Notes under the pieces: generated by a model
Database searches by the model: none
Told to the model about the DNA's origin: nothing
Seen by the model: only the letters and a program-made list of their open reading frames with translations
Made by a program: the position numbers and the translations under genes
Part shown: positions 37,569 through 47,236 of the stretch, in pieces
How the letters are laid out: every line of letters starts with the position of its first letter
Position numbering within the stretch: position 1 is the first letter of the stretch
From: an uncultured Planctomycetaceae bacterium
GTDB taxonomy: Bacteria; Planctomycetota; Planctomycetia; Planctomycetales; Planctomycetaceae
Reading direction: 5' to 3'
Length of the DNA: 60,047 nucleotides
NCBI GenBank assembly: GCA_903871805.1
Contig: CAIQIE010000383.1
Span: forward strand, 1 to 60,047

Positions 37569-39155
37569 TCAGCGAACGGTGTTCCTGTAAACCTTCAGAA
37601 TGCTGGCTGCAGTGGTTGCAGATTCGTCAAAACAGCCTGCCACCACATCATCGTCCCCATCATTGTCCACATCAGTCACAACGACCGAGGCATAGATGGG
37701 ATTGCCCGACTGGATCACGTGGCGTGTGAAGACTCCCGGCTGAGTCTGCTCCAGCCAGATCAGTGCCTGCAGATCCTTTGCGTTTGCTCCACGAAGCGAT
37801 TGCTGTGGCAGAATTGCTGCGGCAACAATGTCGTGATCCCCATCCAGGTCGATGTCCGTCGCCAGTGCCCGATGGACCCCGGGCATGGCGGCAATCGTTT
37901 CCGGTCGAAACTTCAGGCCCCCTTCGTTCACCAGCAGGCGGATCGCGTGGTAGGGTTTTACAAGATTGGAATCAAACGTGTCGCCGTTGGTGTAAAGAAT
38001 GTCATCATCCCCGTCCCCGTCAAAATCTGTCAGTTCGATGCCGCTTGAACCCCAGGAAGGATCAGCTCCGGAGAACAGGCGTACCGTCTCGAATCGGTCT
38101 CCCCGATTCAGCCATGCCTCCACAACCTCATGTTCCTGGCTGATCAGGGCGACAAAGTCCTGCCGCCCATCACGATCCAGGTCGACTACCGGAACATGAA
38201 TCGCTCCGGCACGCGAATCCAGTCGCTGTGTCAGCCAGACCTGAGCACCAGAATCATCGATCGTGTTTCGAATCAGATGAATTCCGCCGGTGCGATACCA
38301 TCCAAATTCTGCCGCCAGCAAATCCGGATCTCCGTCGCCATCCATATCCCCGACACGCACATCCGCGACACGCCCCACATTGGCGAGCAGGATCTGTGGA
38401 TTCAGTGACGTTTCGTAATCCGGGAGCCAGACCACCTTTCCCCGGTCGTGATCTTCTGGTAGCGGACTGCCGAGTTCTGAGATCACAAGGTCCTGCTGTC
38501 CATTGGCATTCAGGTCCGCCATACGAATCACTGCCGGGTTTTTCACTGGCCCCGAGATATCGCGATGTATCTGTCCAGAGGTGTCCATCAGTCGCACGTG
38601 TCCGGAAATCATATCGCTGCACCAGAACCGCGCCGGCGACGGCTGCCCGGAGTGACCAGCGGCCGACGGTGTCGCCAGCCCGACGAAAGAGACTGCGGAA
38701 ATGCCGGCAATCTCGTTGGCCGTCCCGGAAAGGTTCAGGGATTCAAAGCGAATCGGAGATTCCTGAGCTGCCTGGTCAGCGCCCGGCAAAGCTTCCGGGG
38801 CTCGTGCCTGATACCATTTCACAATCTCTGACTGAGCCGGGACACTCAGGTCGGTTCGTCCGGACTTGTAGTAGAAATCAAATCCCCGCTGAACTTCGTG
38901 ATACCAGTCGTCCCGCGGAAAACTCTCGGGTCCGGGTACCGCATGGCACGCGCCGCAGAAGGTTTTGACGGAGGCCGTGACGGCTTCGTTCTCTGCCAGA
39001 GTCACGGACGCAGGGCCAGTCAACTCCGGTTCTGACGAAGAAGAATTGCATCCCGAGCAGGGAAAACCGAGCATGAAAAGCAGGGCCATTGACGCGGCAC
39101 GAGGAATTTCAGACGCCCGAGGAATCGAGTGCCGATTCTGCAGCCTGTTGACCAT
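37569..39155 (-). CDS. FG-GAP repeat lipoprotein with N-terminal CxxCH (cytochrome c-like) segment
   Basis: 528 residues. A lipoprotein signal has a lipobox ending in CSGC near residue 36. Residues ~55-120 hold a single CGACH heme-binding motif (TFCGACHAVPGPESFPRDDW) in a short cytochrome c-like domain, followed by KWYQARAPEALP. Six FG-GAP loops are seen (DLNANGQQD, DMDGDGDPD, DLDRDGRQD, DFDGDGDDD, DIDLDGDHD, DVDNDGDDD). The fusion suggests electron transfer or a heme/metal sensing role beside the propeller. It converges with the CRTAC1 gene and is divergent from the TPR membrane protein gene. The ATG at 39155 was preferred to a GTG one codon earlier. Confidence 0.88.
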   Translation of the reverse strand: MVNRLQNRHSIPRASEIPRAASMALLFMLGFPCSGCNSSSSEPELTGPASVTLAENEAVTASVKTFCGACHAVPGPESFPRDDWYHEVQRGFDFYYKSGRTDLSVPAQSEIVKWYQARAPEALPGADQAAQESPIRFESLNLSGTANEIAGISAVSFVGLATPSAAGHSGQPSPARFWCSDMISGHVRLMDTSGQIHRDISGPVKNPAVIRMADLNANGQQDLVISELGSPLPEDHDRGKVVWLPDYETSLNPQILLANVGRVADVRVGDMDGDGDPDLLAAEFGWYRTGGIHLIRNTIDDSGAQVWLTQRLDSRAGAIHVPVVDLDRDGRQDFVALISQEHEVVEAWLNRGDRFETVRLFSGADPSWGSSGIELTDFDGDGDDDILYTNGDTFDSNLVKPYHAIRLLVNEGGLKFRPETIAAMPGVHRALATDIDLDGDHDIVAAAILPQQSLRGANAKDLQALIWLEQTQPGVFTRHVIQSGNPIYASVVVTDVDNDGDDDVVAGCFDESATTAASILKVYRNTVR

Positions 39156-39460
39156 CACGCAGATTCCCTGCTAAAATAAGGAAGAAGATACTAATAGTAG
39201 TCAGACAGTCGGGGGTTTCTTCAAGGACTGTCGAATTGTTCGCAGTAAGTCAGTTGAACGACTGTCGCCTGGTCCATGTGACAGTCGCAGCAACAGTGTT
39301 ACAACAGTCTGGTCACCCGGAATTCTGGTGACCAAACCTGTTTCTTGTGTCGCAGCAGAATGACTGGAATTCAAAAGGGATTTGTTCCGGCAGCGTTCCG
39401 CCGGCTCCAGTCAAAGTCCTGTTTCCGTGGCTGAATTTTTCCTGACTGGAAGATTATACC
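39156..39460. other. Divergent promoter region
   Basis: About 300 bases separate the minus-strand FG-GAP lipoprotein and the plus-strand TPR protein. It should hold both promoters, but I could not assign boxes. Nothing else was seen. Confidence 0.5.
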
Positions 39461-40819
39461 GTGACCGAAGCGGCGAATGTAACGCGAAATCTGGCAGTCG
39501 CAGAGACGTCGGTACCGGAGACTTCGGGATCATCATCGGCAGTCAGCGGAAACCGCTCCGGCGTGCGTCATCGCTGGCCGGGCCGTCGAGTGTTTATCGG
39601 GCTGGCAATCTGTATTCTGGCGATTTTCTCCCGCAATTCCTGGTGGCCTCCCGTCTTCCACCATATGGCCTTGCGCAGTCTTTCTGCGCAACAGCCGCAA
39701 AAAGCACTGCGCTGGCTGGATCGCGCGGAATGGATGGGCGCACAACGCGTCGACACTGCCTTGCTTCGGTGTCGTGCATCCCGGCGTATTGGAGACCCGG
39801 ATCAGATACAGGCGGCAATCGCGGAAGCCGTAGCCCGCGGGGCTGAGCCGCGACTGATCGAACGTGAACAGTTACTCTTTCAGGCGCAAAGCGGTGAAAT
39901 GTCAAGGGCCGGCCCCTACCTGTCACAACTTCTGACAGATACTTCAGGGGATAACCTTGATGTCTGTGCGTCCTTCGTGATCGGATATCTGCGAAATCAA
40001 CGTTATCGCGAGGCGGGCACGCTGGTTGATGCATTGATGAAAGATGCCCCTGAAGATCCCTTTCCGTGGTACGTTCGGGGGCGAGTATCTGCACTTCAGC
40101 AACTGCTTCCAAAGGCCGAGGCTGACTATCGTGAGGCGATCCGGCGCAGTCCGCAGTGGATGGACCCCATTATCAGTCTGGCGGAACTGCTTGCTGAAAC
40201 GCATCGGCAGCGGGAAGCTATTGACCTGTTCAAACAGGTTCTGCCAGAACCCGCGTTGGCTGGTCGAGCGGCCGTTGGGCTGGCGGAATGTCTTAAAGCG
40301 ACGGGCACCCCCCAAAAGGCTCGCGAGGTGTTGCTTCAGACATTGCCCCTCGCAGAAAACGACCCCAGCCTACTGATTTCACTCGGGCGGATTGAATTCG
40401 AGGAAAGTCGTTTTTCGGAAGCCGCCAGTGTACTCTCGAAAGCGCTGACAGCCAGACCGTGGGCTGATGACGCCTTCTTTATTTTGGCGCAGTGCCAGCG
40501 TCAGATGGGGTTAGAGAAAGAAGCCACGAAGACCTTTGAAAAAGTAGAAGAATTTCGGAAAGCCCTTGCCGAACTGCGACAGCTGGAAGATCAGATCTCG
40601 GCCAACCCCACTGACGAGGCAATTCGACTGCGCAGCGGCGAATTGATGCTGAAATACCGGGATCCACAGGATGGCGTGGTGGAACTGCAGTCCGTGCTGG
40701 ATTTGAATCCTGGCTGCCGCGAGGCCCACGCATTGCTGGCGGACTATTTCAGCAGGGGTGAGCCAATGACGGACTCTGCCCGAAAGCAAATGGAATACCA
40801 TCGTCAGCGCGCCCGGTGA
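39461..40819 (+). CDS. Membrane-anchored tetratricopeptide-repeat protein
   Basis: 452 residues. A cytoplasmic N-terminal ~45 residues are followed by one membrane helix (VFIGLAICILAIFSRNSWW), then about eight TPR-like helical pairs. Examples are ALRWLDRAEWMGAQ, GRVSALQQLLPKAEADYREAI, LAETHRQREAIDLFKQVL and LKATGTPQKAREVLLQTLPLAE. The start is a GTG at 39461 with GGAAG 8 bases upstream. Its divergent neighbour is an FG-GAP lipoprotein with a CxxCH motif. TPR, CRTAC1 and FG-GAP genes often cluster in planctomycetes, so a shared complex is plausible but not shown. Confidence 0.88.
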   Translation: MTEAANVTRNLAVAETSVPETSGSSSAVSGNRSGVRHRWPGRRVFIGLAICILAIFSRNSWWPPVFHHMALRSLSAQQPQKALRWLDRAEWMGAQRVDTALLRCRASRRIGDPDQIQAAIAEAVARGAEPRLIEREQLLFQAQSGEMSRAGPYLSQLLTDTSGDNLDVCASFVIGYLRNQRYREAGTLVDALMKDAPEDPFPWYVRGRVSALQQLLPKAEADYREAIRRSPQWMDPIISLAELLAETHRQREAIDLFKQVLPEPALAGRAAVGLAECLKATGTPQKAREVLLQTLPLAENDPSLLISLGRIEFEESRFSEAASVLSKALTARPWADDAFFILAQCQRQMGLEKEATKTFEKVEEFRKALAELRQLEDQISANPTDEAIRLRSGELMLKYRDPQDGVVELQSVLDLNPGCREAHALLADYFSRGEPMTDSARKQMEYHRQRAR

Positions 40820-40840
40820 TTTCAACAGCCTGCAATACCC

Positions 40841-40885
40841 GTCATTCCCGCCCCATTTCGTTATTCTGCGCAGGCGGAAATCCAG
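40841..40885. repeat. Interrupted GTCATTCCCGC palindrome repeat
   Basis: The left arm GTCATTCCCGC and right arm GCGCAGGCGGAAATCC form an interrupted palindrome around a 16-base centre. It resembles the GTCATTCCCGC-type intergenic repeats seen in many bacteria. A related element lies at the right edge of the window (60020-60045). Confidence 0.5.
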
Positions 40886-41367
40886 CGCCACGCCGGATCA
40901 GGCACTCCCCTCAACGCTCACACGGAAGCACGCAGGAAACCAGGGCCCCAAACCTGTTCCAGCCACCTTTTGTTGATCCAAAGCACGCGGGTACGCGTCA
41001 GGGGGGCATTCCGCATTTCCTGATGATCAGTCAATTCCTGCCTGCCGCGTTAGCGACGGAGGGACTCGGCCCACGATGGCTCTGCCGTCTGAATATGATC
41101 TGGCGTCTGAATATGAGACGTACGGCAAGGGAATGTACGCTTCCTGACGTTCGTTGCAGGCGCTGATTTCTGTTACCCCGTCAGTGGGCAACTCGTAGAT
41201 TGGGCATCTTCCGATGGCGGCGCGGGGCTAGCCACCGGCGATGTTCTGCCAGCCCTCCGGTCTGATTCGAATGCCAACCTCGCACTGTAATTCCCGCGCG
41301 GGTGGGATCCATTGCGTTTTGCAGCAAGAGCGACAGGGAATAAGAAACGGTAGCTGACAACTTTTTA

Positions 41368-41408
41368 TAAAAAAAAGCCCCCTGCGATTCCCGAGAAATC
41401 GCAGGGGC
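41368..41408 (-). terminator. Intrinsic terminator of the response-regulator gene
   Basis: A stem of about 12 bp (GCCCCTGCGATT paired with AATCGCAGGGGGC, one bulged base) is followed on the minus strand by TTTTTTTT. It lies about 90 bases after the stop at 41494. Confidence 0.88.
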
Positions 41409-41493
41409 ACCCGGTGAGGCAGCCGATGCCACCAGCACAAATCCGAAGGCTCCCTCTGTCTGGAGTTAGAGGGCCCCCTCAGATCAAAATGGA

Positions 41494-42894
41494 TCAAAGA
41501 TGTTTGTAGACGGATTCAAAATCAATTTCGTATCTTTTCATTTTCTTATACAGGGTGGTTCGATTGATACCGAGCGCCTTGGCCGTCTTCTGACGATTCC
41601 AGCCGGTACTTTCCAGAGCCTGAATGATCAGTTGTCGTTCGGGTTGCGTCAGTGCGGCTTTCAGAGATGCGTTTCCGAGGTGAGCAGTGACAGTGGCCCG
41701 GTGCTCGTCTTCAGCAAACAATTTCTCTGGCAGGTCTGCTGCGGTGATAATGCTGTTGCGGCAAAGCACAACAGCCCGTTCAATGACATTCACCAGTTCT
41801 CGCACATTGCCTGGCCAGTGATAGTGCTGCATCGCCAGAAGCGCGGATTCGTCGATCTCAGAAATTCGCCGCCCCGTTTGTTCGGTGAAGATCTGCAGAT
41901 AATGATTGGCCAGGAGCGGGATGTCGCCGATGCGGTCCCGCAGAGCGGGCTGCGTCAGAGTGATCACATTGATCCGATAGTAGAGGTCTTCCCTGAAGCG
42001 TCCTTCCCGGACGGCATCTTCCAGATTGACATTCGTGGCAAGGATCAGGCGGACGTCGACTTTGTGTGTGGTTGTGCCACCTACCGCCTCGAACTCGCGA
42101 TCCTGAAGGACTCGCAGCAGTTTGACCTGTAGCGCTGGTGACGCAGTGGCCACTTCGTCCAGGAACAGCGTGCCACCATCCGCCTGCAGGAAGCGACCGA
42201 TTTTATCGTGAGTGGCACCGGTAAAGGAACCGGCGACGTGCCCGAACAATTCGCTTTCCAGCAGAGTTTCCGGAAGTGCCCCGCAGGCCACTTCCACAAA
42301 AGGCTTGTCGCGGCGATTGCTCAGATGGTGCAGCGCTCTGGCGGTCATGGTTTTTCCCGTGCCGCTTTCGCCAAGAATCATTACTGTCGTTTTTGTATCG
42401 GCAACACTCTCCATGAGTTCAAACATGCGGAGCATTTTGTAGTCTTTGCCGATGACGCTGGACAAACCGAATCGCTCGGTCAGCTGCGCTTTCAGCTTAC
42501 GGTTTTCTTCGACGATCTGACGCTGCCCGATCGCTCGCTCAATAGAAAAACGCAGTTCTTCATCGATGACGGGTTTCGTCAGATAATCGAAAGCCCCCAT
42601 TCGAATGGCTTCCACAGCACTTTCAATCGTGCCAAATCCCGTCAGCAGAATGACTGCCGTTTCGGGCGAATTATCGCGGGCCCATTGCAGCAGATGGAAC
42701 CCGTCCTTGTCCGGCAGGTTTACGTCACAGATCACCACCTCAAATGGAAACTCTTCCATGCGGGACAAAGCTTCTTCGCAGGTCGATGCCGTCTCTGTTC
42801 GATGACCCAGGCTGCGGAGATAGTCGGCCATGGCCATCTGAATATGACGGTCATCATCAACAACCAGAAGTGAGCCGGAAGAGTTTCGAGCCAT
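41494..42894 (-). CDS. Sigma-54-dependent response regulator (NtrC/AtoC type)
   Basis: 466 residues with receiver, AAA+ and Fis-type HTH domains. Receiver: acidic pocket VVDDDRH, phospho-acceptor Asp57 in VICDVNLP, Lys in LTKPV. AAA+ (~145-385): Walker A GESGTGKT, the sigma-54 contact loop as GSFTGA rather than the usual GAFTGA, and Walker [10 protein letters not shown]. The C-terminal HTH reads [27 protein letters not shown]. It activates sigma-54 promoters; no cognate kinase gene is adjacent, so it is an orphan regulator here. The ATG at 42894 is preceded by GAGGG 10 bases upstream, better than the TTG at 42912. A terminator follows, so it is monocistronic. Confidence 0.93.
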   Translation of the reverse strand: MARNSSGSLLVVDDDRHIQMAMADYLRSLGHRTETASTCEEALSRMEEFPFEVVICDVNLPDKDGFHLLQWARDNSPETAVILLTGFGTIESAVEAIRMGAFDYLTKPVIDEELRFSIERAIGQRQIVEENRKLKAQLTERFGLSSVIGKDYKMLRMFELMESVADTKTTVMILGESGTGKTMTARALHHLSNRRDKPFVEVACGALPETLLESELFGHVAGSFTGATHDKIGRFLQADGGTLFLDEVATASPALQVKLLRVLQDREFEAVGGTTTHKVDVRLILATNVNLEDAVREGRFREDLYYRINVITLTQPALRDRIGDIPLLANHYLQIFTEQTGRRISEIDESALLAMQHYHWPGNVRELVNVIERAVVLCRNSIITAADLPEKLFAEDEHRATVTAHLGNASLKAALTQPERQLIIQALESTGWNRQKTAKALGINRTTLYKKMKRYEIDFESVYKHL

Positions 42895-43396
42895 AAAAAG
42901 AATCCCTCGCAAGCGAAATCATTGGTGCCTGCGCAATCCCGACGCGCACCTGATGTTGAAAAATGGCAATAAATGACTGTCCCTGCTGCCTGGTACATCC
43001 ACGCCGGTAGACCTGACCGAATACACGGCAGATTCCGGGCTTTCTGACTGGGCAGCACGGGTGAGTTGGGAAAAAACTAGGTCGCAACAGACTCAGCGGT
43101 CGGTGTGTTGTCTCAACAAAAATGTGATTTCAGGACGCATCACGAGGGCGATATGTCACATTCGGAATATCCCGAGTAACCGCTACTGAATGCCCTGGTT
43201 ATTGGGGCCCAAAGCCTTGAGTCCGCGCATTGACGGCGGGATATCCAGCAGTTCCTGGAAAGTTCCAAACGCTGGCGTGAAGAAAAGGCAGGGATTTCCT
43301 ACACTCATTTCACACAGGCGCAGGCCGCGAAAAGTCGGTTTGTTACGATATGTTGCCCCATGCCAACGCAAGTCCGTTCTGTAGGATGTCTTCAAC
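42895..43396. other. Intergenic region between divergent genes
   Basis: Holds the upstream regions of the response regulator (minus) and apt (plus). No coding frame or structured element was seen. I did not find a convincing TGGCAC-N5-TTGC sigma-54 box. Confidence 0.45.
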
Positions 43397-43930
43397 ATGA
43401 ACCTTCGCAGCTTTGTTCGCTCAATCCCTGATTTTCCAAAGCCCGGAATTATGTTTCGCGATATCACTCCGCTGCTGGGATCTGCCGAGGCCATGAAAGA
43501 GGCCACCCGACAACTGGCGAAGCCCTTTCGCAATCGTGGTATCACCAAAGTCCTTGCAGCGGAAGCGCGAGGGTTTGTCTTTGGCGTCCCGCTGGCGATG
43601 GAACTGGGTGCAGGCTTTGTTCCGGTGCGCAAGCCCGGAAAACTGCCATTCCAGACACATCGCTTCAGCTACGATCTGGAATACGGTTCTGATTCGCTCG
43701 AAATTCATTCCGATGCAGTGCACTCTGAAGACCGCGTACTGCTCGTCGATGACCTTCTGGCAACGGGCGGCACGATGGAGGCCTGCGTGAAACTTGCGGG
43801 CATGCAGAACGCACAGATTGTCGGTGTGGCTTTCGTGATAGAACTGGCTTTTCTGAAGGGACGCGATCGTCTGCAACCGCTGGAGGTAACCAGTCTGATT
43901 TCCTACAATACCGAAGAGGCGGACGAGTAA
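43397..43930 (+). CDS. apt: Adenine phosphoribosyltransferase
   Basis: 177 residues, normal family length. It converts adenine and PRPP to AMP in purine salvage in the cytoplasm. Landmarks are [47 protein letters not shown], and the PRPP-binding motif [16 protein letters not shown] near residue 116. The ATG at 43397 has AGGATG about 8 bases upstream. No operon partner is evident. Confidence 0.96.
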   Translation: MNLRSFVRSIPDFPKPGIMFRDITPLLGSAEAMKEATRQLAKPFRNRGITKVLAAEARGFVFGVPLAMELGAGFVPVRKPGKLPFQTHRFSYDLEYGSDSLEIHSDAVHSEDRVLLVDDLLATGGTMEACVKLAGMQNAQIVGVAFVIELAFLKGRDRLQPLEVTSLISYNTEEADE

Positions 43931-44253
43931 ATCCCGACGTCCCCTGCACCGCCGTTTGGTGATCAGCTGCCGCAGGACTCGTTGGTCGAATGCATTCCAG
44001 TCACTCCGAAAAATCAGACCGGTGCAAACTTTCCCCACCTGAATCTACCGTTGTACTGCAAGAGTCAGTTTGACCGTTGCCAAGTCAAAATTTGTTAGCC
44101 CCCAACCCGACGTGCCACCAGGGACGCCCCGGATAAGCGTCCGGCGTTCGCCACAACCGGTGGTCTCCCGATTGATTCGGGTTGAGATCCTGGCAGCGTG
44201 CGCAACTTCACAATCCAGATCCCCTTTCCACGTAGTGATTCCGGAGTTATGAA
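43931..44253. other. Intergenic region, no gene seen
   Basis: Lies between apt and the beta-propeller gene, both on the plus strand. Frames here have no recognisable content. No hairpin terminator stands out. Confidence 0.5.
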
Positions 44254-45174
44254 ATGCTGAATCCATTCGTTCTGACATTGGCACTGTTAAGCCTCTCCAT
44301 ACCCTTGAACCACTGCGAAGCGCAGTCTGCTCAGCCAATTCACCATAGCTTCATCGTCTTTGGCAATCGAACGGCGATCATCAGCGAAACGGGACAGATT
44401 GAGTGGGAGTATACTGGCGGTTCCCGCGATGGCTTTGTACTTCCCAATGGCAACATTCTGATTGCATGGAGCGATCGCGTTCAGGAAGTGACCCGTGACA
44501 AGCAGGTTGTCTTTGAGTGGACGCTGAGACCGGAAAACAAGGAGATCGGTACGGCACAGCGTCTTTACAACGGGAATACGCTTGTGACCGAACTTGGGCC
44601 GAAACCACGCCTTCTTGAAATTACGCCTCAGGGAACAATGGCGTCAGAACTGACGCTGCAACCCGAAACTGAAAATGCGCACATGCAAACCCGCATGGCT
44701 CGACAGCTGCGAAACGGCAACTTTCTCGTTCCGCACCTGTTGGCCTTCAGTGTGAAAGAATATGCGGCTGATGGAAGTGTCGTTAGCCGATTCCGGACAG
44801 ACTTTGAGGAACTGGGAGGTCGTCCTGCGGAGAATTGGCCGTTCACCGCCATTCGCCTCGACAACGGCAACACGGTCGTTTCGCTGACCCACGGAAACAA
44901 AGTGATTGAATTGAATCCAGCCGGCGAAATAGTCTGGAAAGTCACCAATGACGACGTCGGTGGCCTGTTTAAAGATCCCTGCGGAGCACAACGACTGGCA
45001 AACGGAAATACGGTCGTGGGCAGTCATGCCGCATCCACAGGAGTTTCCATGGTGGAGGTCAACAGAGACCGCAAAATCATCTGGACCAGTGATCATCCGG
45101 CCGCCGCATCCGTGCATCACTTTCAGATTCTGACGACGAATGGTACGCCAGAAGCGGGAATGCCCCTGAAGTAA
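44254..45174 (+). CDS. Secreted beta-propeller protein (unknown function)
   Basis: 306 residues with a signal peptide (about 1-24). It contains at least five repeats of a blade motif with the core LxNGNTxV: LPNGNILIAW, LYNGNTLVTE, LRNGNFLVPH, LDNGNTVVSL, LANGNTVVGS. Each is spaced about 40-50 residues apart and often followed by VxEL/VxEV. This resembles PQQ-like or arylsulfotransferase-type propellers, but catalytic histidines are not evident. A role in binding sugars or proteins outside the cytoplasm is inferred. The ATG at 44254 has GGAG upstream. It is convergent with the Tat protein gene at 45455-46720. Confidence 0.8.
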   Translation: MLNPFVLTLALLSLSIPLNHCEAQSAQPIHHSFIVFGNRTAIISETGQIEWEYTGGSRDGFVLPNGNILIAWSDRVQEVTRDKQVVFEWTLRPENKEIGTAQRLYNGNTLVTELGPKPRLLEITPQGTMASELTLQPETENAHMQTRMARQLRNGNFLVPHLLAFSVKEYAADGSVVSRFRTDFEELGGRPAENWPFTAIRLDNGNTVVSLTHGNKVIELNPAGEIVWKVTNDDVGGLFKDPCGAQRLANGNTVVGSHAASTGVSMVEVNRDRKIIWTSDHPAAASVHHFQILTTNGTPEAGMPLK

Positions 45175-45375
45175 TCGCAACCACGGTCAGACTCGTGGCA
45201 GGAATGGTGTCGTCGAACGCTTAACCCTGGGACATACAGCAGGCCAAACCGTGAAGGGTTCAGGACGCTTCCAAATGTTGTGTGCGCCGACGCCTCTTCA
45301 GGTTCGGTCACACGCTGCGGGCGCAGAAGCCGGGGCCACCGTTGCAGAAGAGATCGCTCCTCCACGGTCACTCAG

Positions 45376-45417
45376 CCGGAACAGTTCAAGAGCCCAGGGT
45401 TCCCTGAACTGTTCCGG
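45376..45417. terminator. Long inverted repeat between convergent genes
   Basis: A perfect 13-bp inverted repeat (CCGGAACAGTTCA / TGAACTGTTCCGG) flanks a 16-base centre that can itself form AGGG/CCCT pairing. It lies between two convergent genes, consistent with a bidirectional terminator, but without a T-tract on either side. Confidence 0.55.
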
Positions 45418-45454
45418 AGTGCGGAGTGTATCACTCGGACGCGACCTCAAAATT

Positions 45455-46720
45455 TCATAGGGTCACATGCTGAGCAAACGGGTAATCGACGGGTGTGTAC
45501 TGAATGGCCAGTTCCGGCGTCATGCGGCGCTCACCACCGTTGTGCAGCGACGTCAAAGCCCGATCCAGAATTCCACCCGTCAACAGCGTTCGTTCCACCG
45601 GATAAGTGGGTTTTCCTGAGTGAATCATCTGTTCAATCGCCTTGAGCAGGTAGGCAAAGTGAGGATACTTCGGTTCTGTCCGTTCATCAAACACGCTGGT
45701 AAAAATGGGACGATTGCGGAGGGCAAGGGCCAGCCCGGTTCCTGCAGCACACTGAAACATGAACTGAGCAGCACGCAGCCCATTGTGAAATTCAAACAGA
45801 AAAGCGGCCGCCTGTTCGTCTTTTCGCATGTCAGCGCCCTCGGCCTTCGGCACGGCAGCAAACGCGGCTTCCAGAAGATCACGCCGTACTTCGCCGGAAT
45901 CCACGGCCTTCCACAACTCGTCGCCCTTCAAACCCTGAACCCACTTGACTCCGGTTTCCGCTCCCACACGACGTTCCAGGTGCCATTGTAGAAACTCCAG
46001 CGCGTGAATCCCGTACACATCCAGTCCGCTGTAGCCAATGCCCACGGCACCGTCGATCTGACTTCCCAGCGGAATCGTCTCCGCAGATTTCCTGTGCCCC
46101 ACAGGCAGGGAGGAACCCGCCATAAAGGGAATCTTGAGCTGCCGCGCCCGCTCGTACATCCACAGCCCGTCCTGCCATGCCGGCCCGAGATGCTTGTCAT
46201 TGAAGACCGGAACGACTCGGTCGTACTTTTCAAAGGTAGCAGCAATTTCTTCGAGGAACCTGCGGCGAGGATACAACTGCTGGCCAAGGTCGCTGTAGGG
46301 GTAATCCCCGTGTTCTCCGATGCTGAGCACTCCGTCCACAGGAATCTGACTGCCGCCGACGGTAATCGCTTTCTCAATGGAATCAAAAATCGGGACGCCG
46401 TATTTCTGACTGATCTCCCGCGCAATGTCGTCGGAGGGAAACTGCTCCACATACATCGACGCCAGTTTCAGGGACGGTCCGGGCCCACCCTTTTGATCCC
46501 AGCCTTCCAGGATTTTTCCGAGGATCACATCGGCATGCGAAAATGGCCGATAGATAGTGACGACGGCTGCAACTGACTTCGGTGCCGTGTCAGCGATCGC
46601 TGCCGGGCCGGAGGCAGCCGCTGCAGCAAACGTCGGCCCAGAGGTCGAGTTGCATAACAGAGCTCCGGCAACGGGAGCCGCGGTCAGGCTAAGCATCTGT
46701 CGGCGAGAGAACCGTGTCAT
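45455..46720 (-). CDS. Tat-exported protein of unknown function
   Basis: 421 residues. A twin-arginine-like signal (RFSRRQMLSLTAAPVAGALL) is followed by an Ala-rich region. The mature part has no motif I recognise. It contains HGDYPYSDLGQQLYPRRRF, VVPVFNDKHLGPAWQ, FMAGSSLPVGHRKS and DGAVGIGYSGLDVYG, a pattern that suggests an alpha/beta fold related to secreted Gfo/Idh-like proteins but lacking their EKP motif. I recall conserved planctomycete proteins of this type without known activity. The ATG at 46720 has GGAG 10 bases upstream; a GTG one codon earlier is an alternative. It is probably monocistronic. Confidence 0.8.
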   Translation of the reverse strand: MTRFSRRQMLSLTAAPVAGALLCNSTSGPTFAAAAASGPAAIADTAPKSVAAVVTIYRPFSHADVILGKILEGWDQKGGPGPSLKLASMYVEQFPSDDIAREISQKYGVPIFDSIEKAITVGGSQIPVDGVLSIGEHGDYPYSDLGQQLYPRRRFLEEIAATFEKYDRVVPVFNDKHLGPAWQDGLWMYERARQLKIPFMAGSSLPVGHRKSAETIPLGSQIDGAVGIGYSGLDVYGIHALEFLQWHLERRVGAETGVKWVQGLKGDELWKAVDSGEVRRDLLEAAFAAVPKAEGADMRKDEQAAAFLFEFHNGLRAAQFMFQCAAGTGLALALRNRPIFTSVFDERTEPKYPHFAYLLKAIEQMIHSGKPTYPVERTLLTGGILDRALTSLHNGGERRMTPELAIQYTPVDYPFAQHVTL

Positions 46721-47236
46721 CACTGTCTACTCCGGAAAAAAATGGGGGAGCGGATGGGCGGGAAAGATCGGACGAGAAGGTTGTTCTAAGGTCGCGTCAC
46801 TGCGAAACAGTAAACCGTGCAGGCAGAAAGCACCAGTGAACCCAGCCGAAACAGCGTGTTGCGGCAGCGATATTCGTGCCCGGCAGCATCTCTTCGCGAT
46901 TAGTATTAGAGACGGACGGGGAACCGCGGCCCCTGTCTCCTGATCGGTGATGAACGCGGAAATCCGAAAATGCAAAGGCCCCCTGGTGCCGCCGCGGGGA
47001 TGCCGACTGCCACCGGCGAATGATGGCAAGGCCTTCAGGCAAAAACCCGATGGCGGTCTCCAGCCGCTTCAAGGGCCCATCCGGGAACGCAGAGGCGTCC
47101 CTGATGCCAGGCCACGTCCGGGTCGATTGATCACAAACCAAAAACGCCGAAGGAGCATCAGATGCGTCTGACAGTTCCATTCGGCGTTTTGTGAGTTGTG
47201 ACGTGGCAATGCCAGGATAGCAGAGCCAAATCGGGA
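46721..47236. other. Intergenic region with operon terminator
   Basis: Between the Tat protein gene start and the stop of the EF-hand gene, both on the minus strand. It contains the terminator at 47140-47190. Short frames here are not credible genes. Confidence 0.55.
47140..47190 (-). terminator. Terminator of the two-component/YHYH/EF-hand operon
   Basis: An outer stem of about 11 bp (AAAACGCCGAA / TTCGGCGTTTT) encloses a further partly paired loop. On the minus strand it ends in TTTTT. It lies about 46 bases past the EF-hand gene stop. Confidence 0.75.

Larger units (their letters stand above)
40820..41493. other. Intergenic region between convergent genes, with repeat and terminator
   Basis: About 670 bases holding a palindrome-like repeat near 40841-40885 and a terminator at 41368-41408. 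A GC-rich stretch near 41217-41290 may be another intergenic repeat. No credible gene was seen. Confidence 0.55.
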
